The translations under genes were made by a program, and so were the position numbers. Below, piece by piece: positions 16,690 through 25,799 of a stretch of DNA of 64,000 nucleotides. Below the pieces are notes generated by a model. The model saw only the letters and a list, made by a program, of their open reading frames with translations, made no database searches and was not told where the DNA came from. Where the stretch lies: assembly GCF_000178835.2 (NCBI RefSeq), contig NC_015275.1, positions 4,431,001 to 4,495,000 on the forward strand, in the 5' to 3' direction. The stretch comes from Cellulosilyticum lentocellum DSM 5427 (GTDB taxonomy: Bacteria; Bacillota; Clostridia; Lachnospirales; Cellulosilyticaceae). The number at the start of each line of letters is the position of its first letter. The stretch's first letter is position 1.

Positions 16690-17232
16690 TTAGGCCATTA
16701 TGACAAATAAGTCTTCTGGCCTAGCTTCCATAATACTTCTAGCTAATTCTTTCCTTAATACTAATAGTCTTTCTTGATCTTCTTCCTTCATAGGTACATT
16801 CTCTGCCTTGCACTTATGTGCTAGTTTTGAATAAGTAATAAATTCATCTGGAATAATACTTTCTTTTAAATATAGCTTAATAAGCTTTTCATTATACCCT
16901 ATTTCAAAATAGTATCTGCCACCACCTGGAGCTAGCTGCCCTAACTTATCCTCAGCATACTCAAGGTCTAGTCTTAATCTATCATATGTTTTTACACGCA
17001 TAACCATTTCAGTTGCATCAATAATACCTTTACCATTGCATCCTATACCACTATAAAAGCTAAAGTTTCCTCTCTCTGGCACTTCATCACAAAGTTTAGG
17101 AAACGTCATAAGCATGATCTTAAATGCAAGTGCTGCTCCACCTAACATTTGCTTTCCATGGTATTTTAATAAATCTTCATAAGTGATTTCAATAATATCA
17201 TTATGGTCTTTTACTTTAATTTTTTCTACCAT
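16690..17232 (-). CDS. FmdE-like domain protein
   Basis: A 180-residue soluble protein, last gene of an ABC transporter operon. YEDLLKYHGKQMLGGAALAF resembles the opening of FmdE domains (FHGHxCPGxxxGxR), and the block NFSFYSGIGCNGKGIIDA followed by TEMVMRV resembles their second motif with the conserved Cys and DA(V/I)xxxTG region. The CPG of classical FmdE is absent (MLGG instead), so metal binding may differ. FmdE proteins were first seen with formylmethanofuran dehydrogenase; most homologues have no known role. The neighbours suggest handling of the small molecule or cofactor imported by the transporter. The match is from pattern memory, so moderate. Confidence 0.5.
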   Translation of the reverse strand: MVEKIKVKDHNDIIEITYEDLLKYHGKQMLGGAALAFKIMLMTFPKLCDEVPERGNFSFYSGIGCNGKGIIDATEMVMRVKTYDRLRLDLEYAEDKLGQLAPGGGRYYFEIGYNEKLIKLYLKESIIPDEFITYSKLAHKCKAENVPMKEEDQERLLVLRKELARSIMEARPEDLFVIMA

Positions 17233-17248
17233 TATTATTTACTCCTAT

Positions 17249-18292
17249 TTATTTGATGAAAAGTTCATCTGTGTTAATTGGTTGTTCAATCATTTCTGTT
17301 TCATACATAAAGTCTGCTACATTTTGAAATGCTTTATAGTCTTCTTCTGTTACTTCAATATTAAAGTCATATTGAGCAAACATTTCCTCAACAGCTGCTT
17401 TATCTAAATCTAGTTCTGTTGCAACAATTTCCATAGTTTCTTCATGGTTTGTATTGATATATTCAATGATGCTAGCTTGTGCATTCATAAATACTTCTAA
17501 TTCTTCTTTGTATTCATTATAGAAGTCTTCTCTAACTGCTACTGCAATAACCGCATCTGTTAACCCTTTACCATCTGTTACTAAGTTATATCCTTGTTGT
17601 TTTGATTTGTAAGCAGTAGGCCCTGCAACAAGTGCAGCATCAATGCTACCACCGTCTAATGCTGCTTTTGCATCTGGAATAGACATGTTTACATAGTTAA
17701 TATCATCAATGGTCATATTCGCTTCTTTAAGATAGGCTACTAGTAATTGGTGTAAATTAGTTCCAACTGGGCCTGCAACTGTTTTACCTCTTAAATCTTC
17801 TGCTGATTTAATTGTTTCATCACCTGAATATAAGCAAAATGCTTCTGGAGATCTACTGTACATATTTAAGATTTTAATGTCCGCACCATTTGCTGCTGCT
17901 AGAACAACAGAAGTACCTCCAACAGCATATAAGATATCTACATCTCCTGATGCTAATGCTTGAGTTTGATCAGCTCCTGATGTAATCTCTGCATACTTAA
18001 CTTCGATTGTTTTACCATTCTTGCTAAATTCATCAACAAATACATTTTGATTTTTTTGGATAATACTTGGCACATTAAGTGGTGATGTTACATGAGTAAT
18101 TGTTAATTCATCTAATGTTGATTGTGATAAATCTATAGCTCCTGTATCAACTGCCTCTGTAGGTGTAGGCTCTGTTGTTGTAGTGTGATTGCTACCAGCT
18201 GATGAATTACTATTTGATGCACATCCTACCATAGATGTCATCATTACCCCCATTACTAATGCTGATGTTAATACTTTCTTTGCTAATTTCAT
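17249..18292 (-). CDS. NitT/TauT-family ABC substrate-binding lipoprotein
   Basis: A 347-residue lipoprotein. The signal peptide ends in the lipobox MVGCAS, followed by a Ser/Thr/Pro-rich linker. The mature part has the SsuA/NMT1-like fold: LTITHVTSPLNVPSIIQ at the start, EITSGADQTQALASGDVDIL, LRGKTVAGPVGTNLHQLL and ALDGGSIDAALVAGP, all standard for this family. AAGGAG precedes the ATG. The ligand is unknown; family members bind taurine, alkanesulfonates, nitrate, pyrimidine precursors or aromatic acids. It is encoded after its ATPase and before an FmdE-like gene. Confidence 0.9.
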   Translation of the reverse strand: MKLAKKVLTSALVMGVMMTSMVGCASNSNSSAGSNHTTTTEPTPTEAVDTGAIDLSQSTLDELTITHVTSPLNVPSIIQKNQNVFVDEFSKNGKTIEVKYAEITSGADQTQALASGDVDILYAVGGTSVVLAAANGADIKILNMYSRSPEAFCLYSGDETIKSAEDLRGKTVAGPVGTNLHQLLVAYLKEANMTIDDINYVNMSIPDAKAALDGGSIDAALVAGPTAYKSKQQGYNLVTDGKGLTDAVIAVAVREDFYNEYKEELEVFMNAQASIIEYINTNHEETMEIVATELDLDKAAVEEMFAQYDFNIEVTEEDYKAFQNVADFMYETEMIEQPINTDELFIK

Positions 18293-18321
18293 TACTTTTC
18301 TCCTTTGTTTGTGTCTTTTTA

Positions 18322-19035
18322 TTAAACAATTTTTAAATCATCAATAATTTGTTTTTTTAATGCTACAAATTTATCATCTAATAAGTCTCTTACATGATTT
18401 TCTTCCTCAATTTCATATTGAGACTTAATGATTCCTTTTTCTAAAATTACTATTTTATCTCCGAGAATCAGTGCTTCATCTATGCTATGTGTAACAAATA
18501 AAATAGAACACCTTGTCTTATGATGAATCTTTAATAATTCTTTTTGCATTTGTTCTCTTGTAAAAAAATCTAATGCTGAGAAAGGCTCATCCATCATAAT
18601 AAAATCCGGATTACAGGCGATTGCCCTTGCAATAGATACTCTTTGCTTCATACCACCTGATAACTGACTTGGGTAAGCACTACAAAATTTCTTTAGACCT
18701 ACCATTTCAATGATCTCATCTATTTTTTCTTCATTAACTTCTTTATTTTTTAGGCCAAAGGTTATATTCTTTTTGACATCTAGCCAAGGCATTAATCGAT
18801 CTTCTTGAAAAACATATGCTTTTCTTTTTAAATCAGCCCCTTTAATGGCTCCTTCCTCAAATTTCTCTAAACCTGATACAAGCCTTAATAGTGTGGTTTT
18901 TCCACATCCACTTCGTCCTAGAATAATCGTAATTTTATTAGCTGGTATATTTAAATCAATACCATCTAGAACTTTAACCTGGTCTTTCTCAACTGCATAA
19001 AACTTACTTACATTTACTAATTTAATCCCATCCAT
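18322..19035 (-). CDS. NitT/TauT-family ABC transporter ATPase
   Basis: A 237-residue ATP-binding subunit. Walker A GRSGCGKTTLLRLVSG (near 39-54), Q-loop AYVFQEDRLMPWLDV, signature LSGGMKQRVSIARA, Walker B FIMMDEPFSALD and switch His in FVTHSIDEAL are complete and typical of SsuB/TauB-type proteins. It overlaps the permease gene by 14 bp, which implies tight translational coupling. Works with the permease and lipoprotein encoded on either side. Confidence 0.93.
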   Translation of the reverse strand: MDGIKLVNVSKFYAVEKDQVKVLDGIDLNIPANKITIILGRSGCGKTTLLRLVSGLEKFEEGAIKGADLKRKAYVFQEDRLMPWLDVKKNITFGLKNKEVNEEKIDEIIEMVGLKKFCSAYPSQLSGGMKQRVSIARAIACNPDFIMMDEPFSALDFFTREQMQKELLKIHHKTRCSILFVTHSIDEALILGDKIVILEKGIIKSQYEIEEENHVRDLLDDKFVALKKQIIDDLKIV

Positions 19036-19786
19036 TTTTCTCTGACCCTTTCAAAGTCTTATCAATTATCAGCGCAAATAACCTGTCTGTGATATACCCC
19101 ACTACACCGATTACTAAAATCCCAACAATTACCTTATCTGTCCTGGACATTTGTTGAGCAAATAAAATCATGTGACCTAGTCCAGCTGATGCAGCAATCA
19201 TCTCTGCACTAATAATAGCTCGCCAGCTATAACCCAGGCCTATGCGCATGCCTACTAATATATCCGACATGGCATATGGCAATCTAATCTTAAAGAAACT
19301 ATCTACCTCGGAGTAGCCATAAATTTCTCCAACTTCTAGCAACTTCTTATCACAGCTTACAAAGCCTTTGACTGTGTTTAAATAGATTGGAAAAAATGCA
19401 GTTAATACGATAATACCAACTTTTGTTGTCTCACCTATACCAAACCATAAAATTAATAGTGATATTAGACTTAATGGTGGCACATTTTTTAAAAACTGAA
19501 CAATGCTTTCATAGTAGTCATTACATCGAGGCAAAATAATCCTCACCATTGCAAATAGAAATGCTACTAGTGTTGCTATAAAAAAACCTTTTAAAACCCT
19601 GATATAACTAATATAAATATCTTCAAAAATTTCACCTGTTTGAAGCATCTTAAAGAAGCTATTTAGAACCTTAGATGGTGATGGTAATATATAAGAACTC
19701 ACTACCCCCATCTTTGTTACAAGTGCCCATATTGAAATCAAAATAACTACTGAAATGGTTGTTTTAATTACTTTACTTCTGTTCAT
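19022..19786 (-). CDS. NitT/TauT-family ABC transporter permease
   Basis: A 254-residue inner-membrane permease with six predicted helices. The EAA loop appears as EVGEIYGYSEVDSFFKIRLP, and the C-terminal part IGLGYSWRAIISAEMIAA is typical of SsuC/TauC permeases. It overlaps its neighbours by 14 bp on both sides. It forms the channel of the importer with the ATPase at 18322-19035. Confidence 0.92.
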   Translation of the reverse strand: MNRSKVIKTTISVVILISIWALVTKMGVVSSYILPSPSKVLNSFFKMLQTGEIFEDIYISYIRVLKGFFIATLVAFLFAMVRIILPRCNDYYESIVQFLKNVPPLSLISLLILWFGIGETTKVGIIVLTAFFPIYLNTVKGFVSCDKKLLEVGEIYGYSEVDSFFKIRLPYAMSDILVGMRIGLGYSWRAIISAEMIAASAGLGHMILFAQQMSRTDKVIVGILVIGVVGYITDRLFALIIDKTLKGSEKNGWD

Positions 19787-20405
19787 TGATTAATACTCCA
19801 TCTCCATTATGGCAACCATTATGACAATACAGCATTTCGACTAATTCATCTTTCTCATATAAATTCATCTTAAAATAATTTTCTATATTTTCTTCTCCAG
19901 AAATGCTACTTATTTTAGCCTCTAAATTTTCAAAATACCCTGGTGGAATTGGACTTTCATCCAGTGATTTGATTTGAATTTCTCTATCTGGATCTAAATG
20001 CTTTAAGAATTCCTTCCAGCTTATAAACTCCGTATCTTTTAGCTTCAGCTTATTTCCATAGCTTGCCAAACTCTCACACGGTGTTGTAATAATCTTCTCA
20101 TGGCCTTTTAGCTCTTCTCTGCTTGCTAGCTCTATTCCACAGTGTATCAAGATTGGGTCAATTGAAGGTACTAATAGTTTTTTATTATCTAAATATGGGC
20201 TCATTGTCTCAATAGCTTTTGGACAGCGTTTATCTACGATAGTTAACTTTGTGTGCTTAAGCATTTCATTATACTTTTCTTTTACTAGCTTATGCCAATC
20301 TACCTTTACTTCTATTCTCTGATACCCCTTCTGAAGTAATGCCTTATCTAATTGTTCTTTCATATACATCTTGTCTATAACAGGATTAATAAAAATGTAT
20401 CTCAT
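19773..20405 (-). CDS. Small FeFe-hydrogenase-like protein heading ABC operon
   Basis: A 210-residue protein, first gene of the operon. Three Cys motifs in order echo the H-cluster motifs of FeFe hydrogenase large subunits: KRCPKAIETMSPYL (cf. TSCCPGW...YPEL), TTPCESLASYGNKL (cf. MPCxxKK), and VEMLYCHNGCHNGDGVL (cf. MACPGGCxxGGGQ). It lacks the ferredoxin-like N-terminal domains and is far shorter than real hydrogenases, and one Cys of motif 1 is missing. So it may bind a 4Fe-4S or other cluster for sensing or cofactor work rather than make hydrogen. AGAGGAAG precedes the ATG. The promoter lies within a palindrome at 20477-20510. Confidence 0.6.
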   Translation of the reverse strand: MRYIFINPVIDKMYMKEQLDKALLQKGYQRIEVKVDWHKLVKEKYNEMLKHTKLTIVDKRCPKAIETMSPYLDNKKLLVPSIDPILIHCGIELASREELKGHEKIITTPCESLASYGNKLKLKDTEFISWKEFLKHLDPDREIQIKSLDESPIPPGYFENLEAKISSISGEENIENYFKMNLYEKDELVEMLYCHNGCHNGDGVLINEQK

Positions 20406-20476
20406 AACTTCCTCTTCTTTAATTATTTTTCAAATTAATGGTATTTAACATATTAAGTATTTTAATCACTTTGTTC

Positions 20477-20510
20477 AGTATACATTATTAGATATTGATA
20501 TTCAATATCA
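20477..20510 (-). promoter_or_regulatory. Promoter of ABC/hydrogenase-like operon with dyad operator
   Basis: Minus strand: -35 TTGAAT (20500-20505), 17-nt spacer, -10 TATACT (20477-20482). The -35 lies inside the 15-bp palindrome TGATATTCAATATCA (20496-20510), a likely regulator site. Confidence 0.6.
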
Positions 20511-20612
20511 TTTATGAAAAACCTCATAATTCCTCTCAAAATTCTTTATATCTATCTTCTTAGTTCAAAATTTCCAAACCATATAAATATTTAACTTAAT
20601 AAATTGCCCACG

Positions 20613-20636
20613 AAAAAAGAGGGCTTATTAGCCCTC
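20613..20636 (-). terminator. Terminator of flavin reductase gene
   Basis: Minus strand GAGGGC-TAATAA-GCCCTC followed by TTTTTTC. It isolates the HAD/flavin-reductase unit from the ABC operon downstream. Confidence 0.85.
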
Positions 20637-20745
20637 GCAGTTATCCTAATATATCTTACAGTAGCGTATAAAAATAATTCGAATGAAATTCCAGTAATAA
20701 AATCCCTGGTCAAATAGCAATTTCAGCCTCTTTGCTTAGACCCTG

Positions 20746-21243
20746 TTATTTTTCTAATATTTTCTCGATTTCTACTACATACATTATATGATAATCTCTT
20801 TCTGGATACCACTCATCTATAATACCCTTATCAATAAAACATTCTTCTTTTAATGCTTGTGCATATAGCTTTTTGCATATTAATGTTAATCTAGCTTCAT
20901 CAAAATAGGGTACATCCTCATATTGTTTTACAGTTAAGTTTGCATTAGAAATTTTATCCTCATCTCTACCTGAAACTCTTCCTAAATATCCTAGCTCTCT
21001 TCTGTAGCTATTAGGTAAAACTGAAATCGAAAGTCTATCTGCTGAATCTACAAACTCTTTTGTATAACGTTGTGGCCTAATAAAGATATAAGCTACTTTT
21101 TTATTCCACATTATACCTAATCCGCCCCATGAAGCAGTCATTGTATTTACTCTTCCGTCCTTTTCTGCAGTAATTAATAGCCAATCCTTCCCTATCATGT
21201 TAAAAGAGTTTTCATTAAAATGGTCATGTGATATCTCCTTCAT
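20746..21243 (-). CDS. Flavin reductase family protein (FMN-binding split barrel)
   Basis: A 165-residue split-barrel protein. DWLLITAEKDGRVNTMTASWGGLGIMW and AYIFIRPQRYTKEFVD are the FMN-binding signature blocks of the flavin_reduct family, and FSISVLP-like text (RLSISVLPNSYRREL) follows. It binds FMN and probably reduces flavin or another small substrate with NAD(P)H. I choose the start at 21243 because GGAGGG lies 9 nt upstream; an in-frame ATG 15 nt earlier overlaps that site. It follows the HAD phosphatase gene by about 50 bp. A broken copy of its 3' half occurs at 44103-44311. Confidence 0.85.
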   Translation of the reverse strand: MKEISHDHFNENSFNMIGKDWLLITAEKDGRVNTMTASWGGLGIMWNKKVAYIFIRPQRYTKEFVDSADRLSISVLPNSYRRELGYLGRVSGRDEDKISNANLTVKQYEDVPYFDEARLTLICKKLYAQALKEECFIDKGIIDEWYPERDYHIMYVVEIEKILEK

Positions 21244-21295
21244 AATATGTCCCTCCATTTAATATGTTGTTTAATTAATTATAGCACCTTTGCCT

Positions 21296-21946
21296 TTACA
21301 TTTGTTCTAAATACGCCTTTACCTCTAATAAAGATGCAAACTGCTTATGTAGCAAAGGTAGAATATCCTCTGTTGGTTCAATTAAATCCGGTACCATAAT
21401 AACATTAAGGCCTGCACTACTTGCTGAGCGAATTCCATTTAAGGAGTCTTCTATACAAATTGCTTCACTAGGTTCTACCCCGAGAAGCCTACAAGCCATT
21501 TGATAGATTTCAGGGTTTGGCTTACTGTGCTTTACCATATCTCCTCCTACTATTACTTCAAAATACTCTTCTATCTTTGCTTCTCTTAAATGAGAAAGTA
21601 CACCTTGTTTTTTAGTAGAAGAAGCCAGGCCTATTTTATAGCCTTTTTCTTTTAAGTAAGCTAATAGTTCATGAACACCTAATTTGATAGGTAACCCATT
21701 ATCTTCTATATCTTTAAAGAACAATTTACCTGCTTTTGTTCTAAAGCCTTCAAAATCAAACGTCTCACCATAGTGTTTAAGAAAAACTAACCTGGTATCT
21801 TCATAGCTTCTACCGATACAATCCTTTAATACCATATCAATTCCTTCCATAGCTTCTTCTTTTGCCACTTGACTCCAGGCCACAGAAACAAGACGCTCTG
21901 TATCAAAAAGAACACCATCCATATCAAAAACAACTGCTTTTATCAT
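21296..21946 (-). CDS. HAD-superfamily phosphatase, beta-phosphoglucomutase-like
   Basis: A 216-residue HAD hydrolase, subfamily IA with an alpha-helical cap. Motif I VFDMDGVLFDTE holds both catalytic Asp; motif II is GLASSTKK, motif III has KPNPEIYQMA, and motif IV ICIEDSLNGIRSA. These match phosphatases and phosphoglucomutases acting on sugar phosphates. Whether it is mutase or phosphatase cannot be decided from sequence. GGAAGG precedes the ATG. A ~95-bp piece of this gene recurs in the chimeric pseudogene at 44312-44405. Confidence 0.88.
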   Translation of the reverse strand: MIKAVVFDMDGVLFDTERLVSVAWSQVAKEEAMEGIDMVLKDCIGRSYEDTRLVFLKHYGETFDFEGFRTKAGKLFFKDIEDNGLPIKLGVHELLAYLKEKGYKIGLASSTKKQGVLSHLREAKIEEYFEVIVGGDMVKHSKPNPEIYQMACRLLGVEPSEAICIEDSLNGIRSASSAGLNVIMVPDLIEPTEDILPLLHKQFASLLEVKAYLEQM

Positions 21947-22093
21947 TTCTTTTTCCCTTCCTAATACTATTCATTCAAATAGCCGAATCACTATTTACTA
22001 GTGATTTAACTATCCCTCTTAATTTATGCTTTTCTAATTGGCTCACAATTTCTAGTATAGCTTAAGCTCTATTACTTTATTCAATCACAAAAA

Positions 22094-22172
22094 TGGATAG
22101 TTGGCTATTATTTTTCTCCGAAAGTATCCCCATAACTTTCTTTAAGGAGTAAAATAATCCCCAAACTATCCA
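22094..22172 (-). terminator. Large terminator of FtsX/two-component operon
   Basis: Outer arms TGGATAGTT/AACTATCCA (22094-22102, 22164-22172) enclose a second stem (ACTCC/GGAG region) and an inner GAAAGT/ACTTTC hairpin. On the minus strand TTTTTG follows. It ends the leftward permease gene at 22310. Otherwise the 21947-22309 gap shows no gene. Confidence 0.75.
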
Positions 22173-22309
22173 CTTAACCACATCTTATTTCCTTTATTGC
22201 CTATTTGTCTTATCTCTTTGTTATTTATTACCTTACTTTTATATCTCTATTTATTACACCTTAATCACTTATACTTTTTGCTCTCATTGTGCTTAGCTTA
22301 CTAGCAAGC

Positions 22310-24955
22310 TTATAAATTCGTATCTTTCAATCCTTCAATAATGTTCTGTCCTTTGACCTTAGCCCCAGAATAAAACATGGAAGCCCCTATAATCACGAAC
22401 ACCGAAATAATAACTGTTATTATGCTACCTACTGGAACGAAGAAATCAAAATCAAAGCTATTACTAAGCTGCTTATATATAACCACCATAATCATAAAAC
22501 TTATAGGTAATCCATAAAGCAATGCTTTAAGACCATAGAATATACTTTCAAAGTTGATCATTTTATTGAAGCCTTTTGGTGTCATTCCTACTGACCTTAA
22601 CATAGAAAATTCTCTTTTCCTAAGTGCAATGCTAGTAGAAATAGTATTAAATATATTAGCCACACTTACAAGGGTAATGAGGACAATAAAGCCATAGATA
22701 AATACTTTTATGACAGTTTGTATTTGCTGCGAAGTCTGTTTTTCTTCATAAATATTATAAATACTATAGATTGGATTTCCACTATTTTCTTGCAGTGCTT
22801 GAATATCTTTTTGTAATCCAAAAGGATCCTTTGAAGTTAAATACATTGTTGGATAGCTAGATATTTCATACCCCATATGTTCACTACTATTTTTCATAAG
22901 TGTGTTAAACACATCTTCAGATACAATTAAATTAAGGGTATTATCATTTTCTTGAATTCCCATTCCCATAGGAGACTCTTTAGCAAATCCAGCAAAAGCT
23001 ATTTCTTCACCATCTAATATCTTTTCTTCGTTACTAGCTTCATCCCATTCTCGCCTGCTTAATGTAAGCTTATCATTTATAGAGGCTCGAATTACTTCCT
23101 CATCTCTATAGTTTTGCGTTTCTTTATCCTTAAATTTAGCACGATTTAATACAATAGCTGCTGGTGCTTGAGGATTATTTAATAAATTGATATCTGTTCC
23201 TACTGACTGTGCATATGCTTTTAAGGCTTCATTTTCTAATGCTATAAGATTAACATTGTAAAAATAGCCTCTTTCTTCTATCCCACCCAAAAATTCTTTT
23301 ATATGACCTGGTGTCATTTCATCAGGTAAATAGGCTTCGAAGTATGCCGTTTCTAATAAGCTATACTTTTCCACCTTATCAAGACTTTTTAGCTTCTCTA
23401 GCTCCACTTTCCTTTCTACATCATTTCTATAGTTAGCTGATACACGTATATCATAGTTTGTATTTTGTACCACCATTTCCAGTGAACGATTCATATAAGC
23501 CGAAAAAGTGGCTGTTGTCAAAAAGAGTATAATACTAATAATTAACGAGAGAAGTGTTGCACGATAACGTCGCCCATTCCTTTTTAAATTCTTTAAGGCC
23601 AGTTCTCCTTCAAAACCAAACAGTCTTCTTGTAAACTTTGAGGTTTTAACTTTTTTCTTATTCATTTTAATATCAGTTGTTTGCCTAATGGCTTCAATTG
23701 CTGATATCCTAGAGGCTCTTCTAGCTGGTACATAAGTTGAAATAAAAATAGTTAAAATAGAAATAAGCACTGTGCTTATAACAGCTATGGGTGATACTAC
23801 CAAATGTAAGTTTTCTTCTATGCTCATAATATTTTTAAAAATACCATTAATAGCACCAAAAGTAATACTCATCCCTAAAAAACCTGCCAAAAGACCTAGT
23901 GGAATACTAATTCCTCCAATAACAGCACCTTCAAAGAATACAGAATCTCTCTTTTGTTTCTTAGTTGCCCCTATACTTGCCAGCATACCTAAATACTGCG
24001 AACGCTCTGCTACCGAAATAGCAAACGCATTATAAATAAGGGAGACGGAACCTGCCATAATGATGATTAAAACAATGCTGACTACACCAAATAATGCAAA
24101 GATTAAACTACTATTGCTATTTACGCCATAGCAAGCTAATAACTCACTATTGGGTTCCACGATTTCTATGCCAACTTTTATACCCAGGGCTGCATTATGT
24201 TCATAGATACCCACATTTAAATTTTTTAGTAAAACGGATACTGTAACAGTAGCCTCACTCGGTATTTCATCTGGGCTAATATAAGTCATAAGCTCATACG
24301 CAGGGGACCAACTATATTCTTCTTTTGACTTCTTGGTTACACCTACAATCGTATATTCCTGTGTTTGCTGAGCTGCAAAAGTCTCCATACTTTCCCCTTC
24401 AGCATTTCTCACAAAACTATATCCTTGATTTAGGGTTCCTTCTTCCTTTTCACCTGTTTCCTCATTGATAGCATATCTTTGTCCTAAATCTAGTTTTATC
24501 TTATCTCCAACTTTATAAGATAAGCCTGTACTAGATTCTAAGTGTTCTGGAATGACTATTTCATTACTAGCCTTAGGTAAACGCCCTTCTATTAGGTTGA
24601 CCGGCATTAACTCAAAGCCTTCTTGATTATAACCTTTTACAAATAAATAAGGTTTATCACTATTCTTGGTAGCTTCTAAGATAGAGTAACCTACTGGATA
24701 GCTCACTACTACTTTGTCTACATTTTCATCTTCTTGAAGAATTGCTATATCCTTTGCTTTCATATCATGATAACGCATATGCCAGTTACCATCAGAGCTT
24801 ATAGCGACTCGTTTCATCAAATCCATAGCAGAACTCACAGAAACTGTTACCGCTGTAACCATTGCTACGGAGATAATGGCTCCTATAATAGTTACTAAAG
24901 TTCTTCTTTTATTCATCTTTAACTGTCTAAGCGTTAGCTTATTTACAATATTCAT
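22310..24955 (-). CDS. FtsX-type ABC transporter permease, two FtsX domains
   Basis: An 881-residue membrane protein with an N-terminal helix, a large extracellular domain (~50-280), a three-helix FtsX block (~285-410), a second helix and extracellular domain (~460-750), and a final three-helix FtsX block (~755-875). IGATKKQKRDSVFFEGAVIG and SVGMTPKGFNKMINFESI are the cytoplasmic coupling motifs. Such MacB/YknZ-like permeases work mechanically with a LolD-type ATPase, often in antimicrobial peptide resistance. It overlaps the ATPase gene by 4 bp and sits in an operon with a two-component system. Confidence 0.9.
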   Translation of the reverse strand: MNIVNKLTLRQLKMNKRRTLVTIIGAIISVAMVTAVTVSVSSAMDLMKRVAISSDGNWHMRYHDMKAKDIAILQEDENVDKVVVSYPVGYSILEATKNSDKPYLFVKGYNQEGFELMPVNLIEGRLPKASNEIVIPEHLESSTGLSYKVGDKIKLDLGQRYAINEETGEKEEGTLNQGYSFVRNAEGESMETFAAQQTQEYTIVGVTKKSKEEYSWSPAYELMTYISPDEIPSEATVTVSVLLKNLNVGIYEHNAALGIKVGIEIVEPNSELLACYGVNSNSSLIFALFGVVSIVLIIIMAGSVSLIYNAFAISVAERSQYLGMLASIGATKKQKRDSVFFEGAVIGGISIPLGLLAGFLGMSITFGAINGIFKNIMSIEENLHLVVSPIAVISTVLISILTIFISTYVPARRASRISAIEAIRQTTDIKMNKKKVKTSKFTRRLFGFEGELALKNLKRNGRRYRATLLSLIISIILFLTTATFSAYMNRSLEMVVQNTNYDIRVSANYRNDVERKVELEKLKSLDKVEKYSLLETAYFEAYLPDEMTPGHIKEFLGGIEERGYFYNVNLIALENEALKAYAQSVGTDINLLNNPQAPAAIVLNRAKFKDKETQNYRDEEVIRASINDKLTLSRREWDEASNEEKILDGEEIAFAGFAKESPMGMGIQENDNTLNLIVSEDVFNTLMKNSSEHMGYEISSYPTMYLTSKDPFGLQKDIQALQENSGNPIYSIYNIYEEKQTSQQIQTVIKVFIYGFIVLITLVSVANIFNTISTSIALRKREFSMLRSVGMTPKGFNKMINFESIFYGLKALLYGLPISFMIMVVIYKQLSNSFDFDFFVPVGSIITVIISVFVIIGASMFYSGAKVKGQNIIEGLKDTNL

Positions 24956-25635
24956 CGACGAATCACCTCGTCTTTAGCTAGCTTACCATCTTCAATGGAT
25001 ATAATTCGGTCTGCTTGAAGAGCAATACGTTCGTCATGAGTAATCATAATAAGTGTCTGATTATACTCCTTGTTAAACATCTTTAAGAGTTCTACAATTT
25101 CCATTCCATTTTTACTATCTAAATTACCCGTTGGCTCATCTGCTAAAATCAAAGCCGGGTTATTAATTAGCGCTCGTCCGATGGACACCCTTTGTTGTTG
25201 TCCTCCAGAAAGCTGATTAGGTAAATGATTCACTCTTTCAATTAAATTAAGCGTGTTTAAAAGATCATTTAAATGTCTTTGATCCACTTTTTGCTGATCT
25301 AACAGTAAAGGAAGTGTCATATTCTCCTCTACATTAAGTACAGGAATTAAATTATAAAACTGATAAATTAGGCCTAATTGCCTTCTTCTAAAAATAGCTA
25401 ATTTGTTTTCATCTAACTGGTAAATATCTGTTCCATCCACAAATACCTTACCACTTGTTGGTCTATCTACACCTCCTAAAAGATGTAGTAAAGTAGACTT
25501 TCCCGAACCTGAAGCACCGATGATAGCTACAAACTCTCCTGTCTCTACTGAAAATGATATATTATCAAGGGCCTTTACTGCTGTCTCGCCACTGCCATAT
25601 ACTTTTGATAGGTTTTCTATTCGTAAGATCTCCAT
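24952..25635 (-). CDS. LolD/MacB-type ABC transporter ATPase
   Basis: A 227-residue ATPase. Walker [18 protein letters not shown]-loop [10 protein letters not shown], signature [15 protein letters not shown], Walker [14 protein letters not shown] and switch [10 protein letters not shown] are complete. The ADEPTGNLD form is typical of FtsX-partner ATPases. The start at 25635 is preferred because AGGAGG lies 6 nt before it; the ATG two codons earlier abuts that site. The ATGA overlap links it to the permease. It powers the permease at 22310-24955. Confidence 0.93.
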   Translation of the reverse strand: MEILRIENLSKVYGSGETAVKALDNISFSVETGEFVAIIGASGSGKSTLLHLLGGVDRPTSGKVFVDGTDIYQLDENKLAIFRRRQLGLIYQFYNLIPVLNVEENMTLPLLLDQQKVDQRHLNDLLNTLNLIERVNHLPNQLSGGQQQRVSIGRALINNPALILADEPTGNLDSKNGMEIVELLKMFNKEYNQTLIMITHDERIALQADRIISIEDGKLAKDEVIRR

Positions 25636-25799
25636 TTTCATCCTCCTCTTAGGTTATACTCCTATACTATTCTCTCTGGATTACATCCTTGTGATTGTAT
25701 TATGACAGTTCTGTCATCATTACATAACTAATGAAGAATTAAGAATGAATAATGAAAAATTAGTCTTTAAACCTATATAGCAAAATAGTTCAATTTTCT

